DNA of 57,850 nt from a virus. Positions within the stretch are counted from its first letter, which is position 1. Each line of letters begins with the position of its first letter. The DNA lies in the IMG/VR virus record IMGVR_UViG_3300025655_000041, positions 1 to 57,850 of that record. The stretch is one strand, 5' to 3'. The notes beneath the pieces were generated by a model. It had not been told where the DNA came from and ran no database searches. It saw only the letters and a program-made list of their open reading frames with translations. Of the stretch, positions 40,715 to 49,419 are shown one piece after another. A program made the position numbers and the translations under genes.

Positions 40715-42996
40715 TATGCAGTCTCCAATGCCGTAATACGGGCTTCAAGTTCTTGTATTGTTTTAACTAGTAATGGTACTAGCTTTGATTGGTCAATGCC
40801 TTGATAATCCGGCACTGAACGTGTACCCATAACCGCAGGGGTAACTACGTTGCCGTCCTCATCAAGCACCGCTGGTGTGACCTCGTATTCCTCGTCACGC
40901 ATAGCGTCTTTAGTGCCGGTGATGGCCTCCGGCACGATGTCCTGCACCTCGTGGGCAAGGAAGCCATCGACTGTCGTGTCAGGGTCAGCGATAAAGTTAA
41001 AGCGAACAGGGTTGAGTTGCTTAAGGCGTGTGGTTGCATCCCAGTCTGCTACCACGTTTTCTTTTAGACGGTAGTCTGAGGTGGTATTGTAAGAGGTTGT
41101 TGAGCCGTTTGTGCTGATACTTCCAACACCTGTATTTGCCCAACGGAACTGCAAATATCTGTTGTATACGCCGCTAGTGTGAATATTTAAGATAGGGTAA
41201 TCATTTCCTCCGTGATTAGTCTGAAAAGTTCCGTATACAGCACTTATATTCATTCCACTGTTGGTGCCGCTTGTATCAGGTGTTCCGTTTGAAGAAATTT
41301 GAACATCGCCTGCTGATGTGATGCGCATACGTTCTGCTGAAGTTCCATTGCCCGTATAAAACACAACTGACCTAGCATCGCTTGTGCGTGGGGCAAGCAC
41401 TAGGTCGCCGTTGCCGCCTGTAAGAGAACTTGTAGAAACGCCAACGTAGGCCGCTGTTTGGCTAGTTGGGGCTGCGGAAATATCGCCCATATGAATGGGT
41501 ATGCCGTTTGCGTCATTTACTGACAATTTAGCAGATGGCGAAGTCCCAATGCCCAACGCTTCCGCACTCGCGTCCCAGAAGAACTTAGGCGTAGTGCCTG
41601 TGTCCTCGTAGAAGCTGATGTCGCCGTTAATCCCAAAAAAAGCACGAGTAACATCTGCTGCCGCATCTTTACTTTGTATTTGCAGCCCACCAGTTGAAAC
41701 ATTATCTCTACTTATATTCCAGTTATATGCACTAGAAGCACCAACTCTAAGCTGGCTTGTTCCTGAAGATTGATAAAACCCAGCATCATCGCTGGTCAAA
41801 GTGCCAGTGACATCCACGCCTGTGGCGGTGGTGGCGAGTTTTTCAGAATTATTATACCTAAGACCAACAGCACCGCCATCAGTCATAGTTATATATGCCA
41901 AGCCACCATCTGTTTGCAGATACATATTAGATGAGCTTTGTATCCTTAACCCACCAGCACCTTGTTCACTAATATAACTATTCAACCCATCGTGATAAAT
42001 CTGCAAGTCAGACCCAGCACCGAAAATGGCCTTGTCGTTGTCGCCAAAAGAAATATTATTACCATTAGTAGTATTACCATTAGTAAGAATTTCAGATAAC
42101 TCGTTATTACTTCCTATTTGGCTATCAACATAAGCCTTAATAGACTGCTGAGTAGCTAGTGCAGTTGCACTATCGCTAGTCATAGTGTCCTCATCTAGAA
42201 CACTATCTACAGTAGTGGTACTACTTAGGTTTATAGAGTTAGTTATAATAGCGTTAGGAACATCGTTACTACGTCCTGCACCCATAATAAATAATTGACC
42301 ATTAGTTGGATGACTACGAATAACCTTAGCTACTTTTTGTACTTCAGTATTACTTGCATTAGGTCGTGTAGCAGTAAGAGTTCCCGTAGTAGATACATAT
42401 AACTCATCGTTTACACTAAAGGCAGCTGTATTAAACCCAATTAACTTTCCAAACGTAACAATATTACCTTGTGTATTATCATTAAAGTCTTCTGTTGCAA
42501 CACCAATAGCTGGCATCTTAGCTGGGTCATCAGCATCTGCCACATTTACTTCTGGAATATTTCCACTATGTCCTGAAATATATACAGGAGTACCTTTAAT
42601 GATTGTACCTCCAGAAGTATTCTTTACAATAAAGTTTACAGCACCGTCAAGTTCCCCTGTTACATTTCCTGTAAGTGGACCCACAAACTGATTAGCAGTA
42701 AGGGTGCCTTGGAAAGTTCCTCCAAAGACAGAAAAAGTATCGTATACAACTATCTCTACAATGTCTAAGGCAGTTAGAGCAGCAAGCCCAGCAATTGTAT
42801 TAACAGTATTAACATTGTAGTCTGAACCAGCAACTAACAGCACACCGTTTAGGTATACATCTACGTAGTTACCATCAGCGAAAATTAAAGTATCGCCGTT
42901 ATCATCTGCCCCTGATAGAGATGTTTCACCGCCAGTTGCAGTGTAGAAGTATCTGCTTCTTACTGCCTGGGAAGGTGTTTTACCTATATATGCCAT
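40714..42996 (-). CDS. Tail fibre with S74 chaperone domain, 760 aa
   Basis: N-terminus MAYIGKTPSQAV and the YVDVYLNGVLLVAGSDY strand pair are common to phage fibres. A central module (KAIFGAGSDLQIYHDGLNS, with RYNNSEKLATTATG) is repeated in the 649-aa fibre. The C-terminus has TTSDYRLKENVV and GFLAHEVQDIVPEAI of the S74 autoproteolytic chaperone and ends in a coiled coil. It overlaps the 854-aa fibre gene by one base. Confidence 0.9.
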   Translation of the reverse strand: MAYIGKTPSQAVRSRYFYTATGGETSLSGADDNGDTLIFADGNYVDVYLNGVLLVAGSDYNVNTVNTIAGLAALTALDIVEIVVYDTFSVFGGTFQGTLTANQFVGPLTGNVTGELDGAVNFIVKNTSGGTIIKGTPVYISGHSGNIPEVNVADADDPAKMPAIGVATEDFNDNTQGNIVTFGKLIGFNTAAFSVNDELYVSTTGTLTATRPNASNTEVQKVAKVIRSHPTNGQLFIMGAGRSNDVPNAIITNSINLSSTTTVDSVLDEDTMTSDSATALATQQSIKAYVDSQIGSNNELSEILTNGNTTNGNNISFGDNDKAIFGAGSDLQIYHDGLNSYISEQGAGGLRIQSSSNMYLQTDGGLAYITMTDGGAVGLRYNNSEKLATTATGVDVTGTLTSDDAGFYQSSGTSQLRVGASSAYNWNISRDNVSTGGLQIQSKDAAADVTRAFFGINGDISFYEDTGTTPKFFWDASAEALGIGTSPSAKLSVNDANGIPIHMGDISAAPTSQTAAYVGVSTSSLTGGNGDLVLAPRTSDARSVVFYTGNGTSAERMRITSAGDVQISSNGTPDTSGTNSGMNISAVYGTFQTNHGGNDYPILNIHTSGVYNRYLQFRWANTGVGSISTNGSTTSYNTTSDYRLKENVVADWDATTRLKQLNPVRFNFIADPDTTVDGFLAHEVQDIVPEAITGTKDAMRDEEYEVTPAVLDEDGNVVTPAVMGTRSVPDYQGIDQSKLVPLLVKTIQELEARITALETA

Positions 42997-43014
42997 TTAT
43001 GTTACTCCGTTAAG

Positions 43015-43233
43015 TTAAGCAACTTCAGTTTCTTCTTCTTCTTTAGTTTCAACTGATGCAATAAGTGCATTTGTGAATGCATCTTGCGCTGCTTGTACTT
43101 GATCTAGTTCAAAGCGAATGTTAGCTACTTTTTGTTGACAAGCCTTTACTTGATTAATAAAATAGGTTTGTTGTTCATTAAAGTCTTCTGGTTTATATTC
43201 TTCACCGTTGATAGTGATTACATTGTCAGTCAT
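43015..43233 (-). CDS. Small acidic protein, 72 aa
   Basis: Begins MTDNVITINGEEYKPEDF, then a helical Gln/Lys stretch and an acidic tail. Small proteins with this INGEEY-ED start lie near fibre genes in many marine phages. Function unknown, maybe fibre assembly. Confidence 0.65.
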   Translation of the reverse strand: MTDNVITINGEEYKPEDFNEQQTYFINQVKACQQKVANIRFELDQVQAAQDAFTNALIASVETKEEEETEVA

Positions 43234-43243
43234 TTTATTCTCC

Positions 43244-43489
43244 TCACTGTTCTTCTAAGTGTGCTGCATAAGCATCCTTAACAGCCTGTGTGTGTACCGC
43301 TGCACAGATAGCTTGCACCTCTGCGCTTTCATTTGTGATGTCAGCGTCAGGTGCTACAACGTGCCGTGAAAAGCTACGGCTAATTTCAACACCATCACGC
43401 TTGATAACTGTTGCGGTGCGTACTTGGACGTGCTTGTAGTCGCCTACGATTTCAATTTTGTCTTGTACTATTTCTTCTGTTAATGCCAT
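43244..43489 (-). CDS. Small conserved protein near fibres, 81 aa
   Basis: Pattern MALTEEIVQDKIEIVGDYKHVQVRTATVI with a later RHVVAPDADIT is familiar from fibre regions of marine phages; function unknown to me. AGGAG upstream of the start. Confidence 0.65.
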   Translation of the reverse strand: MALTEEIVQDKIEIVGDYKHVQVRTATVIKRDGVEISRSFSRHVVAPDADITNESAEVQAICAAVHTQAVKDAYAAHLEEQ

Positions 43490-43537
43490 CGTTTATCTCC
43501 TTTATGGCTGGACTGTCCGACCTGATGTCCAATCAGG

Positions 43538-45487
43538 TTATGGTGTTGTGTAAGTAATTGACCCTATAAAAACATAATTAACGGCTACGGAACTTTGGTT
43601 ATCATAACGTCTTAACAGTGCGTTAGTAGAATTGTTATTCATTCTAACGTGCCACTGGTATCCTGTTTGTGAATTTTCACGAACACTTCCAACACCTGCC
43701 CAAGTGCCAGAGTTCTCTTGAACAAAAGGGAAGTTTGCTACAGAATTAACTGTTGGACTGCTGGCAGCGGCTGTAAATTGAGCATAAAAAGTAGCATAAA
43801 CGGTCATTCCAGTTTTTACGTATCTACCATAAGCAGAAACTGTGCTGGTTCCACTATCCATTAAGATAACAGGCGTCCAAGTCCCCTCCTCATAGTCATT
43901 TAGATTTGAACTAGCCGCACCAAACTCTATGCCATCGCCTACTATGCGAACTTGATTTGCTGATGGTGCATTTCCATTAGGAGCGAAAGCAATATAGCCG
44001 CCACTACTATTAGTCGCATACACAGTAGGATAACCTGAACTGTAACTTCCACCCCAAGAAAGGTTATACCCATTGCCTAATTGAGCGTTGCCGGAGAGGT
44101 AGAGGTCTTTGAAGCGACCGCCAGAATATCCTAAGTCAATTGCCGCATCCCTTGTGGTCAAAGAATCGTTAACAGGGATAATGTGATTATTTGAGCCATC
44201 CATTCGGAAGCCCACATTGTTACTTGTAAGGCATAAATCACTTGCAGTAGTCCCAATACTACCCACAGTGGTGTTGTCTTTGCGGAACTGCACAATTTCG
44301 CCGTCATTAGTGTTACGGTTCATTATTGCAGAAAGTGAGCCATTATTTGATGTTGTAGTAATGCCACCTTGATATGTAAAACCTGCATTTCCAGTTAGGG
44401 TTGTACTCGTAGTACCCACCAGCAAGTTGCCGCTGCTGTCGATGCGGAGGCGTTCTGCGGAGTTGAACTCGTCAGTAATTGCTAAAAACCCATTAGCACC
44501 ATTACAAGTAATACTGTAAGCGTCTGTAGAGCTTTCAGTTAAATAATATCCACCCGCTGTTTGCGCCTTTATTTTGCCGCTGCTGTCGATGCGCATACGT
44601 TCGCCGTTTACACCACTAAAGACATATCCAGTGTAACCACTTTGATTACCATAAAAGTACAATAGTCCATCTGAACCGTTTCTGCCTATTTGATAGTTTT
44701 GACCAGCTGAGCTAAGACGCAATTGATAGTTTGAATTATTAGAAACTTCTAAAGTATCCGATGGAGAACTCGTGCCAATGCCCACGTTGCCATTATAGTT
44801 TAATCTAAGCACCTCACGAGTTTCACCATCATCTTTGAAGCGAAATTCCATCCACGGTTGAACCGTGTCCATATCCTCGCCAGATGCCATAGTGTTTGTG
44901 ACTGAAACAACTCTAGTACCGTAGGATATATCACCAAACCGACTAACATCGGTATCTTGTAAGCGTAAATTAGGCGAACCATCGTTTAGTGTCACATCCC
45001 CATCCACAGTTAGCCCATCAGCCGTTACCGTACCTGTAACATCTACACCAGTGCTAGTTATTTCTAACTTATCAGCACCAGCAAGTTGCATTTTAAAGTT
45101 ACCAGCACCAACATCATCAAGAATACTGTTGCTACCATTATGGTATATTTCTAGGCTTGGTGATGTACCAAAGATAGCCTTACTGTTATTAGTAAAGCTC
45201 ATATCACCAGTTGAAACAAAAGATGTTCCTGTGATAGAACCAGTAACATTTATATTACCAGTTCCAATAATGTTACTAGTGTTAAGGTCTAGGTTTCCAC
45301 CGAGTTGAGGTGTTGTATCCTCTGAAAGATTTGCAATTGCATTTGCAGCAATAGTATCTAGCTTAGTACCGTCAGTTGCTACATCACGACCATCTACGGT
45401 TCCACCAACCGTAATGTTACCTGCTACATCAAGGGTTGTTGCTGTGTTAAAGGTTACAACCTCAACACCTTTGCCAATATATGACAT
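43538..45487 (-). CDS. Tail fibre, 649 aa, without S74 domain
   Basis: N-terminus MSYIGKGVEVVTFNTATTLDV with repeated GTVTADGLTVDGDV-like beta units, a KAIFGTSPSLEIYHNGSNS module shared with the 760-aa fibre, and several SAERLRIDSSGN units. The C-terminal receptor-binding part begins DYEEGTWTPVILMDSG. No autoproteolytic chaperone is present, so it matures differently from its two neighbours. Probable host-range determinant. Confidence 0.85.
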   Translation of the reverse strand: MSYIGKGVEVVTFNTATTLDVAGNITVGGTVDGRDVATDGTKLDTIAANAIANLSEDTTPQLGGNLDLNTSNIIGTGNINVTGSITGTSFVSTGDMSFTNNSKAIFGTSPSLEIYHNGSNSILDDVGAGNFKMQLAGADKLEITSTGVDVTGTVTADGLTVDGDVTLNDGSPNLRLQDTDVSRFGDISYGTRVVSVTNTMASGEDMDTVQPWMEFRFKDDGETREVLRLNYNGNVGIGTSSPSDTLEVSNNSNYQLRLSSAGQNYQIGRNGSDGLLYFYGNQSGYTGYVFSGVNGERMRIDSSGKIKAQTAGGYYLTESSTDAYSITCNGANGFLAITDEFNSAERLRIDSSGNLLVGTTSTTLTGNAGFTYQGGITTTSNNGSLSAIMNRNTNDGEIVQFRKDNTTVGSIGTTASDLCLTSNNVGFRMDGSNNHIIPVNDSLTTRDAAIDLGYSGGRFKDLYLSGNAQLGNGYNLSWGGSYSSGYPTVYATNSSGGYIAFAPNGNAPSANQVRIVGDGIEFGAASSNLNDYEEGTWTPVILMDSGTSTVSAYGRYVKTGMTVYATFYAQFTAAASSPTVNSVANFPFVQENSGTWAGVGSVRENSQTGYQWHVRMNNNSTNALLRRYDNQSSVAVNYVFIGSITYTTP

Positions 45488-45499
45488 ATTAAACCTCCC

Positions 45500-45844
45500 T
45501 TATGTGATTTCTAGAAGTGACGCAATAGCATCTGCTGAAGATAAAACATTACTAGTTACCTTCAAGGTATCTCCTGGTTCCATTACTACTTTTTGTTCTC
45601 CACCAACTACAACAAGGCTACTGCCTACAGGAATTGGTGCATCTTTAATAATATAAACGCTATCTTCAGCGCCGCTTGTTCTTGTACTAGCGTCTAACTC
45701 TACATCAATAACAATCTGACTAGCTACAATGTTAGCTACTGTAAGTCCAATAATTGTTGTTTGTGTAGCAGCCGGACAAGTGTAAAGCGTAGCAGCAGAA
45801 GTTCCAATAGCGGTATCTGTTTTACTTTTAAAACTATTAGCCAT
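45500..45844 (-). CDS. Small beta-rich virion protein, 114 aa
   Basis: Pattern MANSFKSKTDTAIGTSAATLYT, IGLTVANI, then IKDAPIPVGSSLVVVGGEQKV. It is a common small protein beside fibre genes of marine phages; a capsid or fibre accessory role is likely but unproven. AGGAG upstream. Confidence 0.65.
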   Translation of the reverse strand: MANSFKSKTDTAIGTSAATLYTCPAATQTTIIGLTVANIVASQIVIDVELDASTRTSGAEDSVYIIKDAPIPVGSSLVVVGGEQKVVMEPGDTLKVTSNVLSSADAIASLLEIT

Positions 45845-45856
45845 AGTTATCTCCTA

Positions 45857-47140
45857 TTATCCTAGTGCAATAGCCATAGCTACCGCTGCATTATTTGCTT
45901 CTGTTACTGCAAAGGCAGTTGTTGAAATACTAGTGTTATTAGTTCCGCTCGCTTGTGTAGTGCCTGTTACAGTACTTGCAAGTACACCATCGATACTTGG
46001 TGCTGAAATAGCACCTGTGAAAGTAGCACCAGAAAGCAATGCAAAACCAGCACCTGAGACATAGGCTGCAACCCAAGCACTACCTGTATAAACTTTCATT
46101 ACGTCATCAGTTGTGTTATAGTATAACATACCTGATTGTAGTGGATCACCATCATTATCAGTAGTAGGATCTGCTGCTTTAGCACCGAGGTATTTATCAT
46201 CAAAGTTATCAAAGGCTGCTAAGGCTTGATCTCTTGCTGCTTCTGCTGCTGTCTGTGCACTACTTGCTGAAGTAGCCGAGTTAGCCGCATTAGTCTCGCT
46301 AGTAGCCGCATTAGTCTCTGAAGTTGCTGCGTTAGTCTCGCTAGTCGCTGCATTAGTTTCAGAAACAAGAGCTGCCGCTGCTGATGCTGCAGCATTGGTC
46401 TCGCTAGTTGCCGCATTAGTTTCACTAGTAGCCGCATTGTTTTCCGAGGTAAGGGCTGCTGCTGCAGAAGCTGCTGCATTTATTTCAGAGGTACTTGCGT
46501 TTCCTGCTGAAGTAGCCGCATTGGTAGCACTTCCTGCTGCTTGTGTAGCACTTAAGGCTGCTGCAGTTTCACTAGAGGCTGCATTAGTTGCACTAGTTGA
46601 AGCTTTTGCAGCATAGTGTAATGCTGAAAATTCAGTTCCATCAACAGTAACATCTTCTGCTTTTGTTGCCCAATCTTTTGCTGGACCTCTATTAGCAGTG
46701 TTTGTAACCCCAGTACCACCAATTGCCCAAGCCTTAGATGAGTAGTCTGTACTTTCAACAATTCCATTTGTTTTAACTGCCCAGTCTTCTGCGTTTGTTT
46801 CGCTAGTAGCTGCGTTTGTTTCACTTGTAGCCGCATTAGTTTCACTTGTAGCGGCATTAGTTTCAGATACTAGTGCGGCGGCAGCTGATGCTGCTGCAGC
46901 AGTTACTGAATTTCCAATTGCGGCTAAAGAGGCTGCTGCCGAGGTTGCACTAGCTGCAGCTGAAGTTGAAGAAACCCCAGCATTAGTAGCTGCTGTTTGT
47001 GCATCTTCAACTAGTCCAGCAAGAGAGCTGGCTAATGTAGTTATTACACTACCATCACCTGAATTGAAAAGTCCACCAAGAGAACCATCGTCAGTTGCTC
47101 CAGTGGTATTAGTGGTATCTGGACTTGCAGGTGTAGCCAT
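45857..47140 (-). CDS. Tail fibre with Ala/Thr/Ser coiled-coil repeats, 427 aa
   Basis: The middle contains many tandem ATSETNA heptad-like units, forming a long trimeric coiled coil as in lambda Stf or T5-like side fibres. The end (DKYLGAKAADPTTDNDGDPL, then YYNTTDDVMKVYTGSAW) is a short module common in phage fibres. It lies next to the adaptor, so it may be the anchoring fibre. DNA repeats at 46200-46480 and 46790-46870 mirror the protein repeats. Confidence 0.85.
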   Translation of the reverse strand: MATPASPDTTNTTGATDDGSLGGLFNSGDGSVITTLASSLAGLVEDAQTAATNAGVSSTSAAASATSAAASLAAIGNSVTAAAASAAAALVSETNAATSETNAATSETNAATSETNAEDWAVKTNGIVESTDYSSKAWAIGGTGVTNTANRGPAKDWATKAEDVTVDGTEFSALHYAAKASTSATNAASSETAAALSATQAAGSATNAATSAGNASTSEINAAASAAAALTSENNAATSETNAATSETNAAASAAAALVSETNAATSETNAATSETNAATSETNAANSATSASSAQTAAEAARDQALAAFDNFDDKYLGAKAADPTTDNDGDPLQSGMLYYNTTDDVMKVYTGSAWVAAYVSGAGFALLSGATFTGAISAPSIDGVLASTVTGTTQASGTNNTSISTTAFAVTEANNAAVAMAIALG

Positions 47141-48018
47141 TAGATTAACCCTCCTGCATTATAACTCATTTGAATATTACCACCAGATGCTCCTCGTTTG
47201 TTATCTTCATCATTCAATTCATCTATTTCTTGAGCAAACATAGCAAAGTATTTTTGTGCCTGTTCATCATCCTGAAGATAAGCAAATAGTTCGCCTAGCG
47301 AACCCATAAGAAGAATTCTTTCATTATCATCACGTAGCCAATTATAGGCAAGCTGTCCAATATAGTATGCACTTGTAACTGTACCACCTGCTGCGGTTGC
47401 TGCAGCTTGTGTTGCATAAGGAGTTGCTACACCCCCAATAGTAGAAAACCAAAGTTCAACGGCACCCGTTACACCTTGAGAAGACGGATTAAGTAATCCT
47501 GCAGTGTAATTAGTTGGTGTTACATTATATAATGCATCTAATGCTGGAAGTCTGCGGTAATAGTGTAATTCAATTTTAGTAGCCGTACCACTAGTTCCCC
47601 CATCTTGAAAAGCAGGAGATAGTATTACTGTATTTCCTCGTCTAGACCAAAAAGCAGAATAATTATATTTACTTGCTGTCCAATCATTAAATGTTCTTAA
47701 GTCTGTCTTTTCATTAAAAACTCGTGTAGATTGATTTGCTGCATCTACCTCTCGAATTTCAATAAATTCGATAAGGTCAGACGGTACTGTAATTTCTGTC
47801 TTACTAGGAACAAGGTTGTTTCCAGCTGTTGTTGCAGCAATCAAGTCAGTTGAATTGTAACTAATAGTGTTTTCAAGCGCAATAACCCTTAGTTTACGAT
47901 ATGCTTTGTCTGCGGCATACCTTAAACAGTCTTTGATTATATCATCGCTAAGAACTGCTGAGTCTTTATTAGACCAGTTCCTCACTAAGTCAACGAACTG
48001 TGTATAAGTTCTTGCCAT
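47140..48018 (-). CDS. Head-tail adaptor (podovirus tail tubular A-like), 292 aa
   Basis: Begins MARTYTQFVDLVRNWSNKDSAVLSDDIIKDCLRYAADKAYRKLR, the helical start of podovirus adaptor proteins that ring the portal. The body is beta-rich and ends in a helical EQAQKYFAMFAQEIDELND segment. Immediate neighbours are fibre and head genes. It contacts portal and nozzle in the virion. Confidence 0.8.
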   Translation of the reverse strand: MARTYTQFVDLVRNWSNKDSAVLSDDIIKDCLRYAADKAYRKLRVIALENTISYNSTDLIAATTAGNNLVPSKTEITVPSDLIEFIEIREVDAANQSTRVFNEKTDLRTFNDWTASKYNYSAFWSRRGNTVILSPAFQDGGTSGTATKIELHYYRRLPALDALYNVTPTNYTAGLLNPSSQGVTGAVELWFSTIGGVATPYATQAAATAAGGTVTSAYYIGQLAYNWLRDDNERILLMGSLGELFAYLQDDEQAQKYFAMFAQEIDELNDEDNKRGASGGNIQMSYNAGGLI

Positions 48019-48032
48019 CCTTGGCCTCCTAA

Positions 48033-48374
48033 TTAAGTATTGATTACCAAATCGGAGTATTCTGTAATTAAGATCTTTTTAAGTTTCTTAAGGTTATTAG
48101 AATCTTGCATAAAGGCAGGATCATGTAGATCTAGTTTATGGTCTTCAAGAATCTTAATAGCTACAATGTCAGGGATAGTTGCCATCTTACGGTATCCACT
48201 TTTTGTTTTACCATAATATGATTCTTTATCTCGCTGAAGCTTTGCTGCTTCCTTATACTTTGAAATATCTTGTACTGCTTGCCAATCTCCACTCTGAAGA
48301 TCAAAGCCAGCTTGAATACCTTCATTGGCTCCTACAGTTGCACTATAGAATTTAAAATCTGTTTCTTTACTCAT
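48033..48374 (-). CDS. Hypothetical virion-associated protein, 113 aa
   Basis: Lys/Asp-rich, helical in the second half (PDIVAIKILEDH, LKKLKKILI). Lies between the 73-aa protein and the adaptor. Small proteins in this position are often head-completion or connector factors; no motif proves it. Confidence 0.6.
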   Translation of the reverse strand: MSKETDFKFYSATVGANEGIQAGFDLQSGDWQAVQDISKYKEAAKLQRDKESYYGKTKSGYRKMATIPDIVAIKILEDHKLDLHDPAFMQDSNNLKKLKKILITEYSDLVINT

Positions 48375-48390
48375 GTCCTCTCCTACTTAA

Positions 48391-48612
48391 TTAGGCGGGT
48401 TCTGTATACGATACAAAACGACCTGACTTTCCAATATATCCTAATTGAGCACCTGCCGGGGCTGCAGCTGGAGCCGCGCCGACCGCAATTGTTGGTGATC
48501 CAATAGTTAAGTGTGTTAGCTTATAACCGTTACCGCCGCTTACAGCAGCAGTGCGCCATACACATGTTTCAGCGGGGTAAGTATTCCCGTTAGCAGTTTG
48601 AATAACTAGCAT
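48391..48612 (-). CDS. Small Ala/Gly-rich protein, 73 aa
   Basis: Beta-like start (MLVIQTANGNTYPAETC), then an Ala/Pro-rich linker (VGAAPAAAPAGAQLG) and a GRFVSYTEPA end. Possible head decoration or fibre accessory protein; uncertain. Confidence 0.55.
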   Translation of the reverse strand: MLVIQTANGNTYPAETCVWRTAAVSGGNGYKLTHLTIGSPTIAVGAAPAAAPAGAQLGYIGKSGRFVSYTEPA

Positions 48613-48634
48613 TTACTTTACTCCTATTTGTTTA

Positions 48635-49045
48635 TTAACGTCTGTTTTTACGACTAGCTGCATACTTTTTAGCACGTTCACGCAATTGTGAAGGGCTTTC
48701 AGTATGTGAAGCCTTACGCAATGTTTCTTCAGTTTTTGATTTAGTAGGACTGGTTTTAGAACCACCATACTTACCTTGTATTTGCATACTACGGGTAGCT
48801 ACTTCTTGAGCAGTCTTATCTTTATTTTTTACATCCATTAAAGCCATTTGTGTACGCGTCATACCGGCATATGGATTATCGCTAGCTGAGCCAGCTTGCA
48901 TAGCCTTAGGCGGAATTGTAATAGTTTGACCTACACGAATTTGATTAGCGTTTTTAATTTGTGGATTAGCAGCAAGTAAAGCTTTGAGCGTCATACCTTT
49001 ACTTTTAGCAATTTGTGATAATGTATCACCTGATTTAATTTTCAT
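48635..49045 (-). CDS. LysM domain protein, 136 aa
   Basis: Residues 2-48 are one LysM domain (IKSGDTLSQIAKSKGMTLKAL, ending VGQTITIPP), which binds peptidoglycan. The rest is a basic, low-complexity tail with KAAS/KKYAASRKNRR. In virions, LysM proteins may anchor tail parts to the wall or help entry. It starts 2 bases from a small Cys-rich gene's stop. Confidence 0.85.
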   Translation of the reverse strand: MKIKSGDTLSQIAKSKGMTLKALLAANPQIKNANQIRVGQTITIPPKAMQAGSASDNPYAGMTRTQMALMDVKNKDKTAQEVATRSMQIQGKYGGSKTSPTKSKTEETLRKASHTESPSQLRERAKKYAASRKNRR

Positions 49046-49047
49046 CT

Positions 49048-49185
49048 TTAACGCCCCTTAAAAACAGTACCGCCAGCAGATTTATACTGAGGATCCATCT
49101 TCATATCTTTATTAGTTTCTTTATTTAAGCATTTACCCATTGCCATGCATTTTTTAGGTGTTGGACACCCCGGACAAGTTTTCAT
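49048..49185 (-). CDS. Small Cys-rich protein with YKSAGG tail, 45 aa
   Basis: A 46-codon frame with AAGGGGAG before its ATG. N-terminus has CPGC and further Cys (MKTCPGCPTPKKCMAMGKC), so metal binding is likely. The C-terminus DPQYKSAGGTVFKGR is nearly identical to that of the adjacent 58-aa protein. Function unknown; a shared tail suggests a common binding partner. Confidence 0.65.
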   Translation of the reverse strand: MKTCPGCPTPKKCMAMGKCLNKETNKDMKMDPQYKSAGGTVFKGR

Positions 49186-49187
49186 AC

Positions 49188-49364
49188 CTATCTCCCCTTA
49201 TAAACTATGCCACCAGCAGATTTATACTGAGGATCTACTTTAAGACCAGTAGTTTTTTCAGTATTCATTGGATGATTAGGCCGAGCATTTTTAGGTGGTT
49301 TAGGTTTAGGAAGTGGACCTTTATAATTTTTTTCTTGTTCAAGCATTTTAATTTTTATTGGCAT
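49188..49364 (-). CDS. Small Lys/Pro-rich protein with YKSAGG tail, 58 aa
   Basis: A 59-codon frame preceded by AGGAGAGA. Lys/Pro-rich (PLPKPKPPKNARP) and ending DPQYKSAGGIVYKGR, the same tail as the next gene downstream. First gene after the capsid terminator. Probably a minor virion or packaging protein; inference. Confidence 0.65.
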   Translation of the reverse strand: MPIKIKMLEQEKNYKGPLPKPKPPKNARPNHPMNTEKTTGLKVDPQYKSAGGIVYKGR

Positions 49365-49380
49365 TAGTCTCTCCTATAGT

Positions 49381-49411
49381 AAAAAGAGGGGAAGCCCGAA
49401 AGCCTCCCCTC
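49381..49411 (-). terminator. Intrinsic terminator after the major capsid gene
   Basis: On the - strand GAGGGGAGGC pairs with GGGCTTCCCCTC-type arm (10 bp with one G-T pair, loop TTTCGG), followed by TTTTT. It lies 9 bases after the capsid stop. Placing a strong terminator here lets capsid mRNA be made in excess over downstream genes. The bases just after it read TTTTTACTATAGGAGAGA, vaguely promoter-like. Confidence 0.9.
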
Positions 49412-49419
49412 AATAAAAC

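Noticed and set aside
46200-46880. Repetitive DNA that might be a CRISPR-like or tandem repeat array
   Set aside because: The repeats encode ATSETNA units of the coiled-coil fibre in frame; there are no spacers of constant length.
49365-49385. T7-like promoter ACTATAGGAGAGA on the - strand after the capsid terminator
   Set aside because: The AGGAGAGA part is the ribosome site of the next gene and the flanks do not match the other promoter-like copies; kept only as a remark.
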